Assembly (NCBI GenBank): GCA_011049745.1
Contig: DRHE01000368.1
Coordinates: 1 to 6,276, forward strand
DNA length: 6,276 bases
Origin: Spirochaetales bacterium
GTDB taxonomy: Bacteria > Spirochaetota > Spirochaetia > SZUA-6 > DRHE01
Direction of reading: 5' to 3'
Positions 1 through 5,209 of the stretch are shown here, piece by piece. The position numbers were made by a program, and so were the translations under genes. The notes beneath the pieces are model-generated. The model saw only the letters and a list, made by a program, of their open reading frames with translations. It made no database searches and was not told the DNA's origin. Position 1 is the first letter of the stretch. Each line of letters begins with the position of its first letter.

Positions 1-691
1 CAAGCGAAACGTCGAAGTAATTACCAAGCACGGCAATATAACCATGGTGATAGGTCTTTGAGATGTAGGGGAACATCCGGCTGCCGTCAGCCGCCGGGTA
101 ATTGTCCCTGATCTTTTTCAGTGTATCCACAAATTCATCCAGGGTGCCGGGCATGGAAAGACCCAATTCTTTAAGGATATCGGTCCTGACCCAGAGCCCC
201 CTGTTGGAACCCGACCTTTCCGGAATACCGTATACAACCCCATTCCAGGAATGGGCGGCAAAGGAGCTGGGAAACATACTTTTTAGCTTCTTCATCTCCG
301 GTGAGTTTTCAATAAACTTATCCAGGGGTATAATGAACTCCTGCCTGGCCAGTGGGCTGATGTCGTCCTCGCCATACTTGATCACGTCCAGCTTTTCACC
401 ACCCATAAACATGGCTACCATTGATTCACCGGCGTCTTTGGAGCTGACGGTTTTTAATTGTGCCTCAACTCCGGCAATGTTTTTAAACGCATCCTGCCAG
501 GCGTCATGAATATCGGGATTATCATGGTAATCCGTGGTCAGATAAATGATCTTAGCCATAGGCGGCAATGCCTTCTTTTCCGCCTGCTTTTCAGCCTCCG
601 GGGTTGGGGCTTCCTCCTGTTTTCCTCCGGCCCAGCCACTGAGAGAGAGGATCAGGAAAAGTGCGATAATTGCTGCAATGTGTTTTTTCAT
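1..691 (-). CDS. Extracellular solute-binding protein of a CUT1 ABC transporter, N-terminal 230 residues (3' end beyond window)
   Basis: Captures the substrate outside the membrane and delivers it to the two permeases encoded just upstream. The reading frame is open from an ATG at 691 to the window edge, so only about half of a typical 430-540 residue protein is present. Residues 1-21 form a signal sequence: M-K-K-H, a hydrophobic core (IAAIIALFLILSLS), then G-W-A-G-G-K-Q-E-E. A Trp (residue 20) stands where a lipobox would have Cys, so signal peptidase I cleavage after Ala21 seems likelier than lipidation. Residues 24-45 are a charged, Pro/Glu/Lys-rich linker. The mature domain shows family 1 binding-protein features: E-S-M-V-A-M-F-M-G-G-E-K-L-D-V-I (89-104), I-I-P-L-D-K-F-I-E (120-128), W-N-G-V-V-Y-G-I-P (149-157) and L-W-V-R-T-D-I-L-K-E-L-G-L (166-178). 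It lies 49 bases after the permease stop with its own strong ribosome site. Substrate is unknown; LipO/YtcQ-like by context. Confidence 0.88.
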   Translation of the reverse strand, partial: MKKHIAAIIALFLILSLSGWAGGKQEEAPTPEAEKQAEKKALPPMAKIIYLTTDYHDNPDIHDAWQDAFKNIAGVEAQLKTVSSKDAGESMVAMFMGGEKLDVIKYGEDDISPLARQEFIIPLDKFIENSPEMKKLKSMFPSSFAAHSWNGVVYGIPERSGSNRGLWVRTDILKELGLSMPGTLDEFVDTLKKIRDNYPAADGSRMFPYISKTYHHGYIAVLGNYFDVSL

Positions 692-696
692 AAAAA

Positions 697-702
697 ACTC
701 CT
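697..702 (-). promoter_or_regulatory. Ribosome binding site of the solute-binding protein gene
   Basis: On the minus strand the sequence reads AGGAGT, with AGGAG at 702-698 and six bases between it and the ATG at 691. It sits in an A/T-rich stretch. It is the strongest such site in the operon apart from that of the LplB-type permease, which fits the usual need for excess binding protein over permease. Confidence 0.8.
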
Positions 703-740
703 TTTTAAAAAATATTATTGCCAATCCCATTATGAATCAG

Positions 741-1589
741 CTAACCCTTTATCGAGCCCAGCATGATACCTTTGGTAAAGTATCTCTGCAGGAAGGGGTA
801 GAGCATCATAATTGGGATAAGTGCCACGATAACGGTGGTATATTTAATATTATCTATGAGCATCCGGTCTAGTTCATCACCCCCCATATCCTCTTCCATG
901 ATGATGATCGATCGCAGGATTACCTGGAGGGTATATTTGGTGCGGTCGGTTATGTAGAGAATGATGCGGAAATACTCATTCCAGTAATCCACGAAGTAAA
1001 ATAGAAAGATTGTGGCCATCACCGGCAGGGCCAGGGGCAAAACGATGCGGATCATGATGGTTCTCTCCGTTGCGCCGTCTATGCGGGCGGAGTCGAAGAG
1101 CTCACGGGGTATGCTCTGGAAGTAGTTGCGCATAATGATCAGGTTAAATGAGCTGATCCCGCCCACCAGAACAATGGACCAGTAACTGTTCATCAGCCTC
1201 AAATCCCTTATCAGTAGATATTTAGGGAGAAAACCTATGTTAATCATAATTGTCAGCACTACCAGGAAGTTAAAGAATCGCCTTGCCGGCAGATCCGGAT
1301 CTGCCAGGGGATAAGCCAGGAGCGATGTCATAGCCAGGCTGAAGATGGTTCCCGTGGTGGAGAGGAAGATGGAGTTCCATAAGGGGCGCAGGATAAAGCC
1401 TGCCTCCAGCACATAGCGATAGTTCTCCAGGGTTAATTGCCTGGGCCAGAGCCGGAAAGAAGTGTCCGGATGAGCGGAAAAGGTGAGCTGCAGTATATGG
1501 AGCAGGGGCAGGAGCATGGTAAGGGCCAGGAGTCCCATTAGAGTATAGTTGAGGCCGCTGAACAGCTTTTCGCCGCTGGTTCTTTTCAT
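741..1589 (-). CDS. ABC transporter permease, CUT1 family, YtcP/LplC-like
   Basis: One of two inner-membrane permease subunits of the importer. The protein has 282 residues, normal for the family, with about six hydrophobic segments (roughly 15-35, 71-95, 107-125, 135-155, 188-208 and 250-268). The cytoplasmic EAA loop, which docks on the ATPase, is at 164-188: L-F-D-S-A-R-I-D-G-A followed by I-V-L-P-L-A-L-P, with the conserved D-G and L-P intact. The C-terminus Y-P-F-L-Q-R-Y-F-T-K-G-I-M-L-G-S-I-K-G is the signature ending of YtcP/LplC-type permeases. It starts two bases after the stop of the LplB-type permease, with a G-rich AAGGGG ribosome site about ten bases upstream of the ATG, so translation is probably coupled. 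The substrate cannot be read from the sequence: this subgroup covers complex glycans, oligosaccharides and other solutes. Confidence 0.93.
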   Translation of the reverse strand: MKRTSGEKLFSGLNYTLMGLLALTMLLPLLHILQLTFSAHPDTSFRLWPRQLTLENYRYVLEAGFILRPLWNSIFLSTTGTIFSLAMTSLLAYPLADPDLPARRFFNFLVVLTIMINIGFLPKYLLIRDLRLMNSYWSIVLVGGISSFNLIIMRNYFQSIPRELFDSARIDGATERTIMIRIVLPLALPVMATIFLFYFVDYWNEYFRIILYITDRTKYTLQVILRSIIIMEEDMGGDELDRMLIDNIKYTTVIVALIPIMMLYPFLQRYFTKGIMLGSIKG

Positions 1590-1591
1590 AG

Positions 1592-2530
1592 CTAAAAGAC
1601 CCCTTCTTCCTTGACCTTTTTAGCAATCCAGTTGCTCAGGAGTACTAAGCTCAAACCTACAGCCGCCTTAAACAGCGATACAGCCATGGCATAACCGATC
1701 TGCATCTGCTGGATACCGGTGCGGTAGGCGTAGGTCATCAACACGTCACTGAGAGTGCGCACAATAGGTGTGGTGAGCACAAATACCTGCTTGAAGAGAT
1801 TGAGGATCTTACCGATACGCAGAATTAGAAGGATGATAATAACCGGTTTTATGCCGGCCAGGGTGATGTGCCAGGTTTGCTGCCAGCGGTTGGCACCGTC
1901 GATAATCGCCGCCTCATAGAGGTTGGGATCGATAGACATGATCGAGGCCAGATAGATGATGGTACCGTAACCGGCGTTGCGCCAGATATCGGTAGTCACC
2001 AGCAATCCCCGGATGTACCTGTCCGAAGCCCACCAGAAGATCGGCTTTTTACCCAGAAACTCAAAAAACTGGGCATTGGGGCTGTTGATCGGTGAGAGAA
2101 TGATATACCAGATTGCGCCGACTACTACCCAGGAGAGAAAATGGGGGGCATAGATTATGGTCTGGATAGAGCGTTTGACAAAGCTGATCCGCATTTCGGT
2201 GAGCAGCAGGGCGTAGATAATGGGTATGGGGAAGCCGAGCAGGATTTTAAGAAAGCTGATATAGAAGGTATTCCATAAAGCCCGGCGGAATTGGGCAATA
2301 CTGAAGAGTTTAAAGAAGTTAGCCAGACCCACAAATGAGATTTTAGAGGGTGCCACCTGGCCGATATTGGTAAAGGCCCAGTAGACCTTGGTCATGGGAT
2401 AGAACTCAAACACCAGGTACCAGGCCATGCCGATAATCAGCATGCCCATGAGTCCCCGGCGGAGCATAATTTTTTCCCACAATTTTTTCCTTTTCGCTCT
2501 TAGATCAAGGACCATGAGTTCTGTGCTCAT
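1592..2530 (-). CDS. ABC transporter permease, CUT1 family, LplB-like
   Basis: Partner inner-membrane permease subunit of the importer. From the ATG at 2530 it has 312 residues, normal for LplB-type proteins. A basic N-terminal stretch (R-A-K-R-K-K) precedes the first membrane segment (about 28-44). F-E-F-Y-P-M and F-V-G-L-A-N-F are typical of the family. Further hydrophobic segments lie at about 85-111, 124-146, 176-198, 229-243 and 278-300. The EAA loop is at 206-229: E-A-A-I-I-D-G-A-N-R-W-Q-Q-T-W-H-I-T-L-A-G-I-K-P. In it the usual L-P is L-A, a mild departure; otherwise it matches well. An upstream in-frame TTG (2536) was rejected as the start because it abuts the ribosome site, while the ATG at 2530 is six bases from AGGAG. 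The gene lies 55 bases after the broken phosphodiesterase gene. Confidence 0.93.
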   Translation of the reverse strand: MSTELMVLDLRAKRKKLWEKIMLRRGLMGMLIIGMAWYLVFEFYPMTKVYWAFTNIGQVAPSKISFVGLANFFKLFSIAQFRRALWNTFYISFLKILLGFPIPIIYALLLTEMRISFVKRSIQTIIYAPHFLSWVVVGAIWYIILSPINSPNAQFFEFLGKKPIFWWASDRYIRGLLVTTDIWRNAGYGTIIYLASIMSIDPNLYEAAIIDGANRWQQTWHITLAGIKPVIIILLILRIGKILNLFKQVFVLTTPIVRTLSDVLMTYAYRTGIQQMQIGYAMAVSLFKAAVGLSLVLLSNWIAKKVKEEGVF

Positions 2531-2536
2531 ATCCAA

Positions 2537-2541
2537 CTCCT
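2537..2541 (-). promoter_or_regulatory. Ribosome binding site deciding the start of the LplB-like permease
   Basis: AGGAG on the minus strand with six bases to the ATG at 2530. The alternative TTG codon at 2536 starts immediately after this site, leaving no spacer, so it cannot use it. This moves the start two codons downstream of the longest open frame. Confidence 0.8.
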
Positions 2542-2585
2542 CTCTATCTTAATGCCCATAACCGCTGCCCGCTTTCAGACCTTTA

Positions 2586-3281
2586 TCAGGTAAGAACCTT
2601 AAGGCGCTCCAGCACCAGGTCGGGCCGGTCCGAGCCGATGGTATCTACCTTCAATTTTATCAGCCGGTCTATAACCGCTGTTTCTACGACATTTTCCCAG
2701 GCGATTAACCTGCCGGACGCCAGTTCCATTTTTTCAACCAGGATACTGTCAATTCTACTGTGGTTTACATGGAGATTATCCGCGTCAGCGGCCTGCAGTA
2801 GATCCAGGTGTTTAACCGGGTTACAGCTCACCAAAATACCGGTTGTGACTTCGGGAAATCTATTTTAGACCCTTAAGACCCGGTGGTGGAAAAAGGAGGT
2901 AAAGGTCACTCTTTCCTCAAATCCCCACTCCCTGACCACTTCTGCTGCCGGCTCCTCGGTATCGGGGCCCTTGAGTTCGATCTGAATGTTCATAGGTGAA
3001 CCTTTCAGTAGTTCGAATACCTCAGCCAGCGTTGGTATGGTTTGACCGTCTCCAGCGTTCAGGGTTTTCAGTTCTGTCATTGTGCGGTCAATTACTGCGC
3101 CCTTTCCATTGGTGGTCCTGTCCAGTGTTGCGTCGTGTATTACAGCGAGTTGACCATCACTGGTTAAGCGCACATCCAGCTCTATTCCGTGGCAGCCGAT
3201 TTCCACTGCCTTGCGGAATCCGGCAAGAGTATTTTCAGGTACGAGTCCTTTTACGCCTCTGTGACCGGTAACCTTAATCAT
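2586..3281 (-). pseudogene. Glycerophosphodiester phosphodiesterase (UgpQ/GlpQ-like), interrupted by an in-frame TAA
   Basis: Intact members hydrolyse glycerophosphodiesters to sn-glycerol 3-phosphate and an alcohol in a TIM-barrel fold. The N-terminal 138 residues carry the whole recognisable active site: H7-R8-G, P-E16-N17-T, E34-L-D36-V, I-H49-D50, and I-E102-L-K104. Then comes F-T-S-F-F-H-H-R-V-L-R-V and a TAA stop (2865-2867). Reading on in the same frame gives N-R-F-P-E-V-T-T-G-I-L-V-S and a normal family C-terminus (A-W-E-N-V ... V-D-T-I-G-S-D-R-P-D-L-V) up to a TGA at 2586-2588. Without the stop the product would be about 231 residues, a typical length. The lesion is therefore one nonsense codon with no frameshift, implying recent loss, a sequencing error, or a truncated product lacking the last barrel strands. 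The ATG at 3281 overlaps the regulator's stop by eight bases and has an AGAGAGG ribosome site, so it was translationally coupled. UgpQ-type enzymes often sit beside ABC importers, as here. Confidence 0.85.
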
Positions 3282-4830
3282 CTATCAGTCCTCTCTCCCG
3301 GTAATACTCTTCGGCACCCGGGTGGAGGGGGATCGTTATACCACGGAGAGCGGATTCTATTCCGTACTTTGATCCATCGATGTATTCAAAGTTGATTTCA
3401 GCGGCATGCTCCATGATGGCAGCAGTAATTTTCCTTATAAGTTTATCAGGAACATCCTGGTGGGTGATCAATAGGGTAGGCGTACCAAGGGTATGGATGT
3501 CGTGGTCCAGTTCAGACCAGATATTTTGCTTGATAGTACTCTGTTTCCAGTAGGGGTGGTTTTTCAGAATAGGGTTCAGGTAACGGGAGTCAATTCCCAG
3601 GATCCGGATCTCCACCTCTTCAAATAATTCTGCCAGGGCCGAACCGGGGCCATTGCTCAAGTAGAATATAAGATCGATTTCAGAGTTACGCATACTATGA
3701 ACCGCATTGGAGATAGATAGATAGAATGGCCGGTAATCTCCCTCGTGGATTCCATGTGCTTCGAGGAGCGCCTTGGCGATAATTACACTCTCTCCCCCGG
3801 TTGCTCCCATGGCAATCCGTTTTCCTTGTAAATCGAAAATGTTTACAATACCTGAGTTCTTCCTGGCAACGATCCAGAGATCAAGATTATGGGCCCCGCA
3901 TACAGCTCTGATTTGTTTGTGAGGCTTGAAAAAGGGAGCAACGCCCTGGAAAGCGTGATAAGCCACATCAGACTGGGTTAGTCCCAGTATTGCTTTACCT
4001 TCCGAGGTAAGTTCCACATTTTCAATACCGCCGCCTGAAGGTTCCGACTCGATGGAAATGCCGCCATAACGGTTCAGAATACGGCAAAGCTCTCTGCCGG
4101 CTGAATAGAAGCTGCCGCCGATTGACCCGGTGCTGAAGGTATCATAAACGATTGACATTCGCGGCCGCTGTACTAAAAGCGCAACATGGGCAGTCATGAT
4201 CTCTTCCGCCTTATTGCGATCCTGTTTTTCAATTGCCTTGAGAAGCTGCCGGCAGTGTTCGATCACATCGGATGTATGCTCGCTTACCAAAACCTCAAGA
4301 TCTTTTCCCGAAAATAGAAGGCGGTTGACCAAGTTCAAAATCTCAGCAATTACACTGTTGCCTGCCAGGCGGCAGAGACGTCCATGGAAAGTCAGATACT
4401 CGTTGATAAAAGCCTCGATATCGTGGTCGGCAGCAGCCTCTTCCAGCCTTTTAATGGAATCCTGTAAATGTGGATAGCTGCCGCCCTTTTTCGCCAGTTT
4501 CCCGGCAATCCAGGGCTCAAGCTGGCGGCGAACTTCGAGACACTCTTCCCTGGCTCTCGGTTTTGAGTTGAGCAGCGAGTTAAGAATCTGGAAGTAATCG
4601 GAAACAGAGGGCTTGGCCACAGTAGTTCCCACTCCATGGTTGATCTTTAAGACCCCCAAAGTGGTCAGCATCTGCAGTCCTTCGCGAAGTGAGGGGATGG
4701 AGACATTTAATTCTTTGGCCAGGCTGGCATGGGAGGGAAGTTTATCGCCTTCCTGGAGACCCAGCTCAGAAATTTTGTGTTGAATAGCCTCAGCTATCTC
4801 TTCTGAAAATCTTTTCCTCTTAATTTTCAT
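3274..4830 (-). CDS. Fusion regulator: GntR/FadR-type HTH and FCD domain joined to a TAXI-type TRAP solute-receptor domain
   Basis: Probable cytoplasmic, ligand-responsive transcription factor for this transporter operon. The protein has 518 residues, about twice the length of an ordinary FadR-type regulator. Residues 5-73 form a GntR winged helix: G-D-K-L-P-S, L-A-K-E-L-N-V-S, S-L-R-E-G-L-Q-M-L, and G-V-G-T-T-V. Residues 77-218 form an FCD-like helical domain (E-V-R-R-Q-L-E-P, F-H-G-R-L-C-R-L-A-G-N, E-H-C-R-Q-L-L-K-A-I, A-H). Of the usual Asp/three-His metal site, H149, H192 and H215 appear present, but Tyr145 replaces the Asp. Residues 225-518 match secreted TAXI receptors: S-T-G-S-I-G-G-S-F-Y, G-G-G-I-E-N-V, L-T-Q-S-D-V-A-Y, D-L-Q-G-K-R-I-A-M-G-A-T-G-G, and the closing P-L-H-P-G-A-E-E-Y-Y-R-E-R-G. 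No signal peptide is present and the fusion is in one frame, so this domain should face the cytoplasm. Upstream ribosome site is weak (GGA five bases before ATG). First gene of the operon. Confidence 0.92.
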   Translation of the reverse strand: MKIKRKRFSEEIAEAIQHKISELGLQEGDKLPSHASLAKELNVSIPSLREGLQMLTTLGVLKINHGVGTTVAKPSVSDYFQILNSLLNSKPRAREECLEVRRQLEPWIAGKLAKKGGSYPHLQDSIKRLEEAAADHDIEAFINEYLTFHGRLCRLAGNSVIAEILNLVNRLLFSGKDLEVLVSEHTSDVIEHCRQLLKAIEKQDRNKAEEIMTAHVALLVQRPRMSIVYDTFSTGSIGGSFYSAGRELCRILNRYGGISIESEPSGGGIENVELTSEGKAILGLTQSDVAYHAFQGVAPFFKPHKQIRAVCGAHNLDLWIVARKNSGIVNIFDLQGKRIAMGATGGESVIIAKALLEAHGIHEGDYRPFYLSISNAVHSMRNSEIDLIFYLSNGPGSALAELFEEVEIRILGIDSRYLNPILKNHPYWKQSTIKQNIWSELDHDIHTLGTPTLLITHQDVPDKLIRKITAAIMEHAAEINFEYIDGSKYGIESALRGITIPLHPGAEEYYRERGLIDD

Positions 4831-4866
4831 TAAAATCCAGTCATTAAAAGATCAACTCATCAGATG

Positions 4867-4895
4867 ATTTTATGACAATTATTGAATCTTGTCAA
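4867..4895 (-). promoter_or_regulatory. Sigma-70-type promoter of the regulator/transporter operon
   Basis: On the minus strand a perfect TTGACA (4895-4890) is followed by a 17-base spacer and TAAAAT (4872-4867). Transcription would start near 4860, giving a leader of about 30 bases before the ATG at 4830. An A8 run (minus strand, 4923-4916) and A/T-rich DNA lie upstream of the -35 and could act as an UP element. This is the only convincing promoter for the operon in the window. Confidence 0.72.
4873..4894. promoter_or_regulatory. Inverted repeat inside the operon promoter, candidate operator
   Basis: TGACAA (4873-4878) and TTGTCA (4889-4894) form a 6-base inverted repeat with a 10-base gap. 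One arm covers the -35 and the other abuts the -10 of the regulator promoter, the position expected for autorepression. The TNGTC/GACNA arms loosely resemble sites of FadR-type GntR proteins, but those usually have much closer arms, so the binder is inferred only. Confidence 0.45.
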
Positions 4896-4927
4896 GAATT
4901 TATTTAGAATGACCATTTTTTTTGGTT

Positions 4928-5027
4928 ATAACTCTGTTGGAGTATGGATGCAAAAAGAAATACTAAAATAAATTTGACAGCGATGTCGTTTAGTGCTAAA
5001 TTTAGATTAATAGAGAATAACTCTGTT
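4928..5027 (+). repeat. Direct repeat of ATAACTCTGTT, two copies
   Basis: The 11-base sequence ATAACTCTGTT occurs exactly at 4928-4938 and 5017-5027, 89 bases apart. The first copy is upstream of the plus-strand promoter and the second is inside the predicted RNA, where it supplies the 5' arm of an internal stem. The pair may be a regulatory site or the trace of a small duplication. Confidence 0.5.
4974..5002 (+). promoter_or_regulatory. Plus-strand sigma-70-type promoter in the divergent intergenic region
   Basis: A perfect TTGACA (4974-4979), a 17-base spacer and TAAATT (4997-5002, four of six consensus bases) predict transcription from about 5009. The -10 lies inside a perfect 10-base palindrome CTAAATTTAG (4996-5005), and GACA-GCGA-TGTC (4976-4987) overlaps the -35 and spacer, so the promoter may be controlled. 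It points at the structured RNA and beyond it at the helicase gene. Confidence 0.55.
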
Positions 5028-5109
5028 AATGTGAGATCTGAGTTCAGAGATAGGCAAACCTTCTCTTCTGCCGGATTCTCTAAAAGCCGGAAATAAAGCC
5101 GGCTTTTTT
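5009..5109 (+). ncRNA. Candidate small structured RNA or leader RNA of about 100 bases
   Basis: Between the predicted start near 5009 and the terminator I find nested pairings with no coding potential. An outer 8-base stem, TAGAGAAT (5011-5018) with ATTCTCTA (5075-5082), closes the domain. Inside are a stem AACTC/GAGTT (5019-5023 with 5040-5044) and a hairpin at 5046-5066, with AGAGA-t-AGG pairing to CCTTCTCT around a CAAA loop. The terminator hairpin follows directly, sharing A5082. A promoter at the right distance, a closed multi-stem domain and a terminator together suggest a genuine transcript. I do not recognise a known family. It could be a trans-acting small RNA or a terminator-controlled leader of the helicase gene. 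Pairing was worked out by eye, without energy calculation. Confidence 0.45.
5082..5109 (+). terminator. Rho-independent terminator
   Basis: AAAAGCCGG (5082-5090) pairs perfectly with CCGGCTTTT (5099-5107) around an 8-base A-rich loop, and the T-run continues to 5109. On the plus strand it would end the candidate RNA about 100 bases before the helicase ATG. The minus-strand reading has only a four-T run, so it is a weaker terminator in that direction. Confidence 0.8.
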
Positions 5110-5209
5110 ATTATTCTCCATGAATGACCGGAGTTTGACAAGTCTTACCGATTATTACCAGGTGAAATTACACCGCGGGATTAGTTTAAAGGGATTTCGC
5201 AGATAGACA

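Noticed and set aside
102..872. Three overlapping plus-strand open frames (102-509, 458-766, 546-872)
   Set aside because: They lie antisense to the binding-protein gene and the permease 3' end, have no recognisable protein features, and the minus-strand frames show clear family motifs throughout.
2530..2536. TTG at 2536 as the start of the LplB-like permease
   Set aside because: It directly abuts the AGGAG ribosome site with no spacer; the ATG at 2530 is six bases away and so preferred.
2835..2867. A frameshift, or a separate short gene starting at TTG 2834, within the phosphodiesterase
   Set aside because: Both halves are in the same frame and the 10 intervening codons read as family sequence, so a single nonsense codon explains it; the TTG has no ribosome site.
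2865..2867. The internal TAA as a recoded codon
   Set aside because: Other genes in the window use TAA, TAG and TGA as ordinary stops (3274, 1592/741 and 2586), and TAA is not known as a selenocysteine or pyrrolysine codon.
4830..4844. A four-codon upstream frame ending TAATG at the regulator start
   Set aside because: It has no ribosome site of its own and is short enough to be coincidence in A/T-rich leader DNA.
4912..4927. ACCA-T7-TGGT inverted repeat as an operator or terminator
   Set aside because: Four-base arms around a T-run are too short to support; the A/T tract is better explained as an upstream promoter element.
5135..5140. TTGACA as the -35 of a helicase promoter
   Set aside because: No acceptable -10 hexamer lies 16-18 bases downstream, so it was not called as a promoter.
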